From Myxococcota bacterium (lineage in GTDB: Bacteria; Myxococcota; Polyangia; GCA-2747355; JAKLHH01): DNA of 6,437 bases. Shown piece after piece: positions 1 through 5,672 of this stretch. The stretch spans positions 1 through 6,437 of the forward strand of contig JAKLHH010000454.1 of assembly GCA_022710245.1 (NCBI GenBank). Reading direction: 5' to 3'. The translations under genes were made by a program, and so were the position numbers. Within the stretch, counting starts at the first letter, position 1; each line of letters opens with the position of its first letter. A model generated the notes under the pieces. It had not been told where the DNA came from and ran no database searches. It was given only the letters and a program-made list of their open reading frames with translations.

Positions 1-807
1 TTCTACCAGACCTTCAACAAGATCGACGACGACTCGGTGGGCGCCTACTTCCGCTGCACCGTCCGCGCGAGCGGGATGGACATCCACAAGGCCGACAACA
101 CCCAGGTGCTCACCGACGGTCTGGAGAAGGCCTTCAACAACTTCGCCAAGACGCAGGCCGACTGGCTCCGCAACAAGTGCTCGCCGCTGCTGAAGGGCTC
201 CATCGAGGAGCTGGAGAAGCTGAAGGCGCCCGACGGCTTCGCCGCCGCGATGGACGGGCTGAAGTCCGCGCTGCGCGAGGTGGGCAGCACCTTCGACGTC
301 TACGCCGCGATGATCGAGAAGCGGAAGAACGAGGCGGCCGACGAGCAGGAGATCCGCGACATGAACGGCGACTTCCACCGCGCCGTCGAGGACAAGGAGG
401 CGAAGAAGGCGCTCGCCTACGTCAACTGGCTCAGGTGCGTCCTGCCCGACGTGGTCAAGCTCGCCAAGGGCGTCAAGCAGCCGCCCGACACGCAGCCCGT
501 CGTCGAGCACATCTACAACACCTGCAAGGCCGACCCGAAGTTCGCCGACAAGCTCCGCAAGGAGTGCTTCACGACGCGCAACGACGACCAGAAGAAGGGC
601 GGCGACTTCAACGTGCTCGTCAACCGGATGAGCGGCGACGCGCGCGACCTCGAGGCGATCAACGACTGCTTCCGCCGGGCCAACAAGGGCTTCGCGCTGA
701 AGGAGCTCGAGGCGGTGGCGAAGGTCTTCATCAAGTACAACGACGCTCGCGGCAAGGTACGTGAGGAGATGAAGAAGGTGAAGGACGAGCTCTCGGACAA
801 GAAGTAG
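1..807 (+). CDS. Unrecognised Lys/Glu-rich helical protein, 3' part only
   Basis: The frame is open from base 1 and ends at TAG 805-807, giving 268 visible residues. A GTG at 37 could be read as a start, but it has no ribosome binding site and the frame continues upstream without a stop, so the gene most likely begins outside the window. The product is very rich in Lys, Glu, Asp and Ala and should be mostly helical or coiled-coil, with no membrane segment in the visible part. Six cysteines are spread along it (counting from base 1: C19, C60, C146, C175, C189, C223). An even cysteine number with no metal-binding spacing would suit disulfides in an exported protein, but the N-terminus that would carry a signal peptide is missing. 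I do not recognise the family. Codon use matches the host-like genes downstream, and a hairpin after the stop suggests the transcript ends here. Confidence 0.75.
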   Translation, partial: FYQTFNKIDDDSVGAYFRCTVRASGMDIHKADNTQVLTDGLEKAFNNFAKTQADWLRNKCSPLLKGSIEELEKLKAPDGFAAAMDGLKSALREVGSTFDVYAAMIEKRKNEAADEQEIRDMNGDFHRAVEDKEAKKALAYVNWLRCVLPDVVKLAKGVKQPPDTQPVVEHIYNTCKADPKFADKLRKECFTTRNDDQKKGGDFNVLVNRMSGDARDLEAINDCFRRANKGFALKELEAVAKVFIKYNDARGKVREEMKKVKDELSDKK

Positions 808-814
808 CTCGTGG

Positions 815-834
815 GGCCGCTCCCGGGAGCGGCC
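815..834. terminator. Perfect 20-bp palindrome, possible terminator hairpin
   Basis: Seven bases after the stop of the first gene, bases 815-834 form a perfect 20-bp palindrome, which can fold as an 8-bp stem (GGCCGCTC / GAGCGGCC) with a CCGG loop. No T-tract follows, so it is not a classic intrinsic terminator. In G+C-rich genomes such hairpins often sit at transcript ends, acting as weak terminators or 3' stabilisers. Position and symmetry are seen directly; function is inferred. The remaining gap to the next gene (835-947) shows no clear promoter. Confidence 0.45.
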
Positions 835-947
835 ACCGTCCGACCTCTCGCGGCCCGCCGCGCCGCGCTTCGCGAACCCGACCGTCAGCACGCAACGCCC
901 AGCAGCGTGCCACTGCGCGCCTGCCGCGCCCGGCCCTGGAGGATGAC

Positions 948-2186
948 ATGGAGAGGCGAGAGAAGATCGCGCAGCTCGAGCGGCAAGGGGTGAGCATCCC
1001 GGCGCCCGAGTCGATCGAGATCGGCGACGAGGTGAAGCTCGAAGAGGTGCGTGGGCCCGGGACGGTGCTCCACTCGGGGACCAAGCTCTACGGCGCCGAC
1101 CTGAGCGTGGCGCCCGGCGCGCGCCTCGGCTACGAGGAGCCGGTCACCGTCGAGAGCTGCGCCGTCGGTCGCGACGTACGGCTGGCGGGCGGCTACTTCG
1201 CCGGCTCGGTCTTCCTCGATCGCGTGGTGATGGGCAAGGGCTCGCAGGTGCGGAGCGGCACGCTGATGGAGGAGGAGGCGAGCGGCGCGCACTGCGTGGG
1301 CCTGAAGCAGACCATCCTGCTCCCCTACGTCACCCTCGGCAGCCTGATCAACTTCTGCGACATCCTGATGGCGGGCGGCACCAGCCGCCGCGACCACAGC
1401 GAGGTGGGGAGCTCCTTCATCCACTTCAACTTCACCCCCTTCGGCAGGAACGGCGACAAGGCCACGCCGTCGCTGATCGGCGACGTGCCGCGCGGGGTGA
1501 TGCTGCGCTCGCGGCGCATCTTCCTCGGCGGGCAGGCGGGCCTGGTGGGGCCGGTGCAGATCGACTACGGCACGGTGCTCGCGGCCGGCTTCGTCTACCG
1601 CCGGGACTACGGCCCGGACCTGATGGTCGTCGGCGAGCACCTGCCCGCGCGCACGCTGCCCTTCACCTCGGCCCGCTACAGCCGCATCCGCACCAAGGTG
1701 GAGAAGAACCTCCGCTACCTCGGCAACCTGGTCGCGCTCTGGCACTGGTACGGCGAGGTCCGCCTCCGCGTGGCCGCCGCGGACGCGGAGCGCCACGCCC
1801 TCTGGACGCGCGCGCGGGGGATGGTGGCGGAGTGCCTCGAGGAGCGCATCAAGCGGCTCGGCCAGATCGCCGGCTACATGGAGGACTCGATCCGCGAGCT
1901 CGAGCGGGAGGGCGGGACCGCCCGCAAGGAGCTCGAGGAGCAGCGTGCGTTCGCCGCGGGCTGGCCGGAGATGGAGCGCGGGCTGAAGACCTACGCGAGC
2001 CTCGGTCGCCAGGACGGCGCGCCCTTCGCGAGCTTCCTGAGCGGGCTCGAGCGGACGCTCGCCGCGAGCGGCAAAACCTACCTGGAGGTGATCGGCGCCC
2101 TCGACGAGGCGACCTGCGCGGCGGGCACCAGCTGGCTGGCTGAGGTGGTCGCGCGAGTGGAGGGGCTGATCTACCCGCGGGCCTGA
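948..2186 (+). CDS. Left-handed beta-helix (GlmU C-terminal-like) transferase-type protein
   Basis: This is a 412-aa protein starting at ATG 948, with GGAGG at 938-942 five bases upstream, and ending at TGA 2184-2186. Residues about 30-230 show degenerate hexapeptide-repeat spacing (e.g. VLHSGTKLYGADLSVAPGA, LAGGYFAGSVFLDRVVMGKG). A stretch around residues 165-225 (SLIGDVPRGV, then LVGPVQIDYGTVLAAGFV) resembles the acetyltransferase half of GlmU, where an IGDDVFVG segment precedes LVAPVTVGKGATIAAGT. There is no N-terminal uridylyltransferase domain: the LxxGxGxRM nucleotide-binding signature is absent. From about K250 onward the protein becomes helical and charged with no beta-helix pattern, so it is a two-part protein. 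Such proteins tend to be annotated as UDP-N-acetylglucosamine pyrophosphorylase-like, but that enzymatic name is not supported here. A sugar-nucleotide acyltransferase or a structural beta-helix role is possible. The 140-bp upstream gap and the downstream repeat region suggest it is transcribed alone. Confidence 0.8.
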   Translation: MERREKIAQLERQGVSIPAPESIEIGDEVKLEEVRGPGTVLHSGTKLYGADLSVAPGARLGYEEPVTVESCAVGRDVRLAGGYFAGSVFLDRVVMGKGSQVRSGTLMEEEASGAHCVGLKQTILLPYVTLGSLINFCDILMAGGTSRRDHSEVGSSFIHFNFTPFGRNGDKATPSLIGDVPRGVMLRSRRIFLGGQAGLVGPVQIDYGTVLAAGFVYRRDYGPDLMVVGEHLPARTLPFTSARYSRIRTKVEKNLRYLGNLVALWHWYGEVRLRVAAADAERHALWTRARGMVAECLEERIKRLGQIAGYMEDSIRELEREGGTARKELEEQRAFAAGWPEMERGLKTYASLGRQDGAPFASFLSGLERTLAASGKTYLEVIGALDEATCAAGTSWLAEVVARVEGLIYPRA

Positions 2187-2216
2187 CGGCCTGGCTCTCT
2201 GATGGTCAGCCCCCGC

Positions 2217-2261
2217 CCCCAAGAACGCGAACCCCAAAAATGCAGACCCCAAAAATGCGAA
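2217..2261. repeat. Three tandem 15-bp repeats (CCCCAAAAATGCGAA type)
   Basis: There are three head-to-tail 15-bp units: CCCCAAGAACGCGAA (2217-2231), CCCCAAAAATGCAGA (2232-2246) and CCCCAAAAATGCGAA (2247-2261). The last two differ at only two positions, and the first is more diverged. A further C-run at 2262-2267 continues into the adjoining hairpin. The array starts 31 bases after the stop of the beta-helix gene. Short tandem blocks plus an adjacent palindrome in an intergenic gap resemble REP-type elements and the flanks of REP-associated tyrosine transposases. This is a resemblance only, since no RAYT gene is in the window. Confidence 0.8.
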
Positions 2262-2288
2262 CCCCCCGGTACTTATCCCAGGGGGTTC
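2259..2288. repeat. Hairpin with perfect 8-bp arms
   Basis: GAACCCCC at 2259-2266 is exactly complementary to GGGGGTTC at 2281-2288, with a 14-base loop containing GGTACTTATCCCA. The left arm starts inside the third 15-bp repeat, so repeat and hairpin form one composite unit. No T-tract follows on the + strand, arguing against a classic terminator for the gene upstream, although it could still slow or end transcription. It could equally be the palindromic core of a REP-like element. Confidence 0.65.
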
Positions 2289-2321
2289 TCCAACACCTCG
2301 AAAAATCTAAGCTAGTCGATA

Positions 2322-2350
2322 TTGATAGGCTATGTTCTCGTATTTCTTAT
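2322..2350 (+). promoter_or_regulatory. Possible sigma70-type promoter upstream of the radical SAM gene
   Basis: TTGATA at 2322-2327 (5 of 6 matches to TTGACA) is followed after 17 bases by TCTTAT at 2345-2350 (4 of 6 matches to TATAAT). It lies in the A+T-rich part of the gap, about 240 bp before the TTG start of the radical SAM gene. Such matches arise easily in A+T-rich DNA, so this is a weak prediction from sequence alone. If real, the foreign-looking segment now supplies the promoter for the gene downstream. Confidence 0.22.
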
Positions 2351-2502
2351 CAGGTGCTCAGGCTATCTAGCGAGTTTGTGCGCCTGGGATTAGCAACGCA
2401 TATGCCACCAGGGTTCGGAACGATGAAGTTGTTAGATTACCGAAGCCTACCCATATGTGCTGCACCCGCACGGGTTGATCGGCTGCGACATCCATGTCAG
2501 CC

Positions 2503-2555
2503 ACTCCGCCCCGCTCATCAGTTTTTGCGGTACCCTTGCACCGGCGGAGCGGAGT
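2503..2555. repeat. Imperfect inverted repeat, 12-bp arms
   Basis: ACTCCGCCCCGC (2503-2514) and GCGGAGCGGAGT (2544-2555) are complementary at 11 of 12 positions across a 29-base spacer. The pair ends 36 bases before the TTG start of the radical SAM gene, so in the leader RNA it would form a stem just before the ribosome binding site. It could be a regulatory leader structure, a remnant of an element end, or chance in G+C-rich DNA. Confidence 0.4.
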
Positions 2556-2574
2556 CCACATCCTTCACCGCGAT

Positions 2575-2582
2575 GAGAGAGG
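2575..2582 (+). promoter_or_regulatory. Ribosome binding site supporting a TTG start
   Basis: The purine run GAGAGAGG at 2575-2582 ends nine bases before TTG 2592-2594. An in-frame TGA at 2574-2576 excludes any earlier start, and no other start codon falls between it and 2592. The encoded protein then reaches the conserved N-terminal RPSRYAGGE motif by residue 17, as expected for the family, which favours TTG as the true start. Confidence 0.55.
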
Positions 2583-2591
2583 CGCCAGCCA

Positions 2592-5500
2592 TTGAAAACC
2601 GAGGGTAGTTCGCGGAGCCGCCTGCTCAGGGGCATCGAGCGACCGAGCCGCTACGCCGGAGGAGAGTTCGGCCTCCCGGCGCGAGCCATGACAGCGACGC
2701 CACGGCTCCGAATTGCGTTCGGATTTCCGGATGTTTACGAGGTGGGGATGAGCCACCTCGGGTTCCGGCTGCTGCACGGGGCGCTGGCCGACCGCGCGGA
2801 CCTGCAGGTGGAGCGGTTCTTTCTCCCCTGGCCCGATCTCCAGGCGCGGCTGCGGCAGCTCGATGCGCCGCTCACCACCCTGGAGAGCCAGGCGCCGCTC
2901 GCGTCCTTCGACCTCCTCGGCCTCTCGCTCCAGTACGAGCTCGCGCTCCCCGCCGTGCTGCGCCTGCTCGACCTCGCCGGCATCCCACGCCGGACCGCGG
3001 CCCGCGCGGGCGGCGACTGGCCGCTGCTCCTCGTCGGCGGCGCTGGCGCGCTCAACCCGGAGCCGCTGGCCCCCTTCGTCGACGCCGTCTTCCTCGGCGA
3101 GGCCGACGAGGCGCTGCCCGAGATCGTGGAGGTCCTGGCGGAGACGCGGGGCGCGTCGCGCGAGCGTCGGCTGGAGCGGCTCGCGGCGGTGGAGGGGCTC
3201 TACCTCCCGGAGCTGGTGGAGGTGGAGTACGACGGGCTCGCGGCGCGGGCGCGCGCCGTGCCGCCCGCGCGCTTGCCCGTCACCCGCCGCTTCGTCGCCG
3301 ACCTCGACGCGCTGCCCCTGCCGCCCATCAGCCTGGTCCCGACCTGCGCGCTGATCCACGACCGCATCACCGTCGAGATCCAGCGCGGCTGCTCGCAGGG
3401 TTGCCGCTTCTGCCAGGCGGGCTTCGTCGGGCGACCGACGCGGCAGCGCTCCGCCGAGCGCGTCCTCACCATGGCGCGCGAGCAGCTCGCGCAGACCGGC
3501 TACGAGGACCTCTCGCTGCTCTCGCTCTCCGCCGGCGACCACCCCTGCCTGCAGGAGCTGCTGGCGGCGCTGCTCCACGAGCACGGCCCGGCGCGCATCG
3601 CGGTCTCGCTCCCGTCGATGCGCACCGAGAGCCTGCACCCGGCCGTGGCGCGGCAGATCACCCGCGTGCGCAAGACCGGCTTCACGCTCGCGCCCGAGGC
3701 CGCCACCGACCGCCTGCGGCGGGTGATCAACAAGGGCAACGCCGAGGCGGACCTGCTCGCCTCGATCCGCTCGGTGGTGCAGGCCGGCTACGCCCACCTC
3801 AAGCTCTACTTCATGATCGGGCTCCCGACGGAGACCGACGAGGACGTCGCCGAGATCGCCGAGCTCGGCGCGCGCGCGCTGGCCGAGGCGCAGCGCGTGA
3901 CCCGCCACGTGCGGCTGACCCTCTCCATCTCCACCTTCGTGCCCAAGCCCCACACGCCGTTCCAGTGGGAGGCGGCGCCCGACCTCGACGAGATCCGGCG
4001 CAAGCAGGGGCTGCTGCAGGCGCGCGTCTCCCGGCGCATCCGCCTCAAGTGGCACGACCCCGGCCAGAGCGTCGTCGAGTCCTACCTCGCGCGCGCGGAC
4101 CGGCGGATGGCGGCCGCGCTGGAGCGGCTGGTGACGCCCGAGCACCTCGGGCTGGACGCCTGGACCGATCACTTCGAGCTCGCCCGCTGGCAGGCGGCGC
4201 TCAGCGAGGGCCACGACGCTGGCGAGCTCCCCTCGCTCCGCGAGCTGCTCGGCCCCCGCGACCCCGGCGCGCCGCTCCCCTGGGATCACCTCGACGTCGG
4301 CGTGACCCGCGCGTACCTCGAGCGCGAGCGCCGCGCCGCGCTGGCCGGCGAGCTGCGCCCTGACTGCAGCGACGGCACCTGCGACGCCTGCGGGGTCTGT
4401 CCGGAGGCGCCCCTGCACCGCATCGCGCCGGCCTACCGCTTCGTGCCGCCGGTGGCGGAGACCGAGGCGGCCTCGGAGGCGTCGCGGTCGGCGAGGATGT
4501 CGCAGCCGGCTGGTGGCGGGGAGGCCGCGACGCAGGAGGCGGGCGCCGCGCAGGAGGCGGGCGCCGCGCAGGAGGCAGGCGCCGCGCAGGAGGCAGGCGC
4601 CGCGCAGGAGGCAGGCGCCGCGCAGGAGGCAGGCGCCGCGCAGGAGGCAGGCGCCGCGCAGGAGGCGGGCGCCGCGCAGGAGGCGGGCGCCGCGCAGGAG
4701 GCAGGCGCCGCGCAGGAGGCGTCGCTCCCGGACGGAGCCGCGGAGCAGCCAGCTCCCGCGCCGGGGCCGCAGGACCGCCCGCCAGCGCTGCGCGCGTGGT
4801 TCTCCAAGCTCGGCCGGTCCGCGCACCTCTCCCACCTGGAGATGGTGGGAGCCTTCGAGCGGGCGGCTCGGCGGGCTCGCCTGCCGCTCGCGTTCTCCTC
4901 GGGCTTCCACCCGAAGCCGAGGCTGCGCTTCACCCCGGCGCTGCCGCTCGGCAGCGAGAGCCGCTGCGAGTTCGTCGAGCTCTCGCTGGCGACCGTCGTC
5001 GACCCGCAGGAGGCGGGCCAGCGCCTCGCCGCCCAGCTCCCGCCCGGGCTGGAGCTGCAGCGCTGCGAGCTCGTCGCCGAGAACCTGCTCGCGCGCATCG
5101 AGGGCGTCAGCTGGCGCCTGCAGGCGGGCGGCGAGGAGGACCTCCTGGCGCGGGCGCAGGCGCGCCTGGCCGCCGGGCCGCTGGTGGCGGAGCGAGCCCC
5201 CGGCAAGCGGCTGGACCTGGCGGCGGCCATCGTCGAGGTCGCCGCGGCCCCGGCCGGGGCGGTGGAGATCTCCTGCCGGGTGACCCCCACCGGCACGCCG
5301 CGGCCCGCGGAGCTGCTGCGCGAGCTCCTCGGCCTGCCGCCGGAGGCCGTGGAGGCTGCCCTGGTCACCCGCGCCGGGTGGCGCTTCCGCGAGGCGGGCG
5401 CGGCCGTGGAGCCGCCGCCGGACGGCTCCGGTGAGCCCACGGGGCTCCCGACGGAGGGCGACCCCACCGCCGAATCCTCCCTTCATCGCGGAGCCTCCGC

Positions 5501-5621
5501 AGGAGGCGAGCAGGGCGAATTGCTCACGAGCGGGGTGGACGAAGCGCCCGAGGTGAGCGACGCTGGTGCCCTGCGCGGCTCGCCGGAGGCGGCGCCGCGG
5601 AAGGATGGCAGGGCCGGGTAG
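2592..5621 (+). CDS. Radical SAM protein (TIGR03960-like) fused to DUF2344 (TIGR03936)
   Basis: This is a 1009-aa two-domain protein. Residues 10-25 hold the family N-terminal motif RPSRYAGGE. Residues about 35-190 form a B12-binding-like Rossmann domain with FPDVYEVGMSHLG (45-57), GGAGALNPEP (149-158) and GEAD (169-172). The radical SAM core follows, with the CxxxCxxC iron-sulfur triad at C267, C271 and C274, then GFTLAPEA (363-370), LKLYFMIGLPTETDED (403-418) and FVPKPHTPF (449-457). A second cysteine group, CxxxxCxxCxxC (C592, C597, C600, C603), ends the first half and could bind another metal centre. Residues about 604-731 are a low-complexity linker carrying ten QEAGAA repeats. DUF2344 spans about 732-930, with WFSKLGRSAHLSHLE near its start and SSGFHPKPRLRF (769-780). 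The last 75 or so residues look disordered. The two domains occur fused or as adjacent genes in many bacteria, often beside RNase E/G as here. The reaction is not known to me; RNA or ribosome modification is a context-based guess. The protein should be cytoplasmic. Confidence 0.92.
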   Translation: MKTEGSSRSRLLRGIERPSRYAGGEFGLPARAMTATPRLRIAFGFPDVYEVGMSHLGFRLLHGALADRADLQVERFFLPWPDLQARLRQLDAPLTTLESQAPLASFDLLGLSLQYELALPAVLRLLDLAGIPRRTAARAGGDWPLLLVGGAGALNPEPLAPFVDAVFLGEADEALPEIVEVLAETRGASRERRLERLAAVEGLYLPELVEVEYDGLAARARAVPPARLPVTRRFVADLDALPLPPISLVPTCALIHDRITVEIQRGCSQGCRFCQAGFVGRPTRQRSAERVLTMAREQLAQTGYEDLSLLSLSAGDHPCLQELLAALLHEHGPARIAVSLPSMRTESLHPAVARQITRVRKTGFTLAPEAATDRLRRVINKGNAEADLLASIRSVVQAGYAHLKLYFMIGLPTETDEDVAEIAELGARALAEAQRVTRHVRLTLSISTFVPKPHTPFQWEAAPDLDEIRRKQGLLQARVSRRIRLKWHDPGQSVVESYLARADRRMAAALERLVTPEHLGLDAWTDHFELARWQAALSEGHDAGELPSLRELLGPRDPGAPLPWDHLDVGVTRAYLERERRAALAGELRPDCSDGTCDACGVCPEAPLHRIAPAYRFVPPVAETEAASEASRSARMSQPAGGGEAATQEAGAAQEAGAAQEAGAAQEAGAAQEAGAAQEAGAAQEAGAAQEAGAAQEAGAAQEAGAAQEASLPDGAAEQPAPAPGPQDRPPALRAWFSKLGRSAHLSHLEMVGAFERAARRARLPLAFSSGFHPKPRLRFTPALPLGSESRCEFVELSLATVVDPQEAGQRLAAQLPPGLELQRCELVAENLLARIEGVSWRLQAGGEEDLLARAQARLAAGPLVAERAPGKRLDLAAAIVEVAAAPAGAVEISCRVTPTGTPRPAELLRELLGLPPEAVEAALVTRAGWRFREAGAAVEPPPDGSGEPTGLPTEGDPTAESSLHRGASAGGEQGELLTSGVDEAPEVSDAGALRGSPEAAPRKDGRAG
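4533..4721 (+). repeat. 18-bp coding minisatellite, ten QEAGAA units plus a partial
   Basis: Ten 18-bp units, CAGGAGGCRGGCGCCGCG, run head to tail from 4533 to 4712, followed by a partial CAGGAGGCG at 4713-4721. They encode residues 648-707 (QEAGAA x10) plus QEA. The only variation is the third base of the Ala codon after GAG: GCG in units 1, 2, 8 and 9, and GCA in units 3-7 and 10. As 18 is a multiple of three, gain or loss of units keeps the frame and only changes linker length. The array lies between the radical SAM half and DUF2344, so it probably tunes domain spacing. Near-identity points to recent expansion by slippage or unequal recombination. Confidence 0.95.
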
Positions 5622-5644
5622 GCACCCCGGGGCGCCTGACCTCC

Positions 5645-5662
5645 CCGCGGCAGAACGCGGAG
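5645..5662 (+). promoter_or_regulatory. Ribosome binding site of the RNase gene, overlapped by a small stem
   Basis: GGAG at 5659-5662 lies ten bases before ATG 5673. CCGCG (5645-5649) can pair with CGCGG (5656-5660) around a 6-base loop, which would bury half of the GGAG. RNase E is known to control its own expression through its leader in E. coli, so a structured leader is plausible, but a 5-bp stem in G+C-rich DNA may be chance. The 51-bp gap from the radical SAM stop has no evident promoter, so the two genes probably share a transcript. Confidence 0.3.
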
Positions 5663-5672
5663 ACCACCCACG

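Larger units (their letters stand above)
2187..2591. other. Gene-poor, low-G+C intergenic segment, likely inserted or decayed DNA
   Basis: This 405-bp gap differs sharply from its surroundings. By hand count, 2291-2460 is about 47% G+C (80 of 170) and 2461-2600 about 62%, while neighbouring genes are clearly higher. It holds a tandem 15-bp repeat, two inverted repeats and a promoter-like sequence, annotated separately. An open frame of 122 codons at 2240-2608 begins inside the repeat, lacks a ribosome binding site, overlaps the next gene's start and gives a product with no recognisable motif, so I do not call it a gene. Frames on the other strand are equally unconvincing. The stretch could be the relic of a mobile element or REP-type unit. 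No transposase fragment was recognised. Confidence 0.6.

Noticed and set aside
885..2252. Minus-strand open frame of 455 codons opposite the beta-helix gene
   Set aside because: The composition (His, Arg, Ala, Asp-rich) is typical of a shadow frame. The + strand frame has a good ribosome binding site and beta-helix motifs.
2380..2450. Integron attC-like ends (GTTAGAT at about 2431)
   Set aside because: The matching RYYYAAC end and the paired inner boxes are not present at a suitable distance.
2240..2608. 122-codon + strand open frame in the low-G+C gap
   Set aside because: It starts inside a tandem repeat without a ribosome binding site, runs into the next gene, and its product shows no recognisable motif. 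It remains possible that residues about 18-50 are a fragment of a decayed helical protein.
2367..2635. Two short minus-strand open frames in the same gap (62 and 64 codons)
   Set aside because: No recognisable domain and no convincing start context; they overlap each other in different frames.
4533..4721. Regular repeats considered as a CRISPR array
   Set aside because: The units are 18 bp and contiguous with no spacers, and they encode in-frame QEAGAA.
5621..5636. GGCACCCCGGGGCGCC as a terminator between the radical SAM and RNase genes
   Set aside because: The stem is interrupted by an A-C mismatch, leaves no proper loop and has no T-tract, so it does not support a transcript end.
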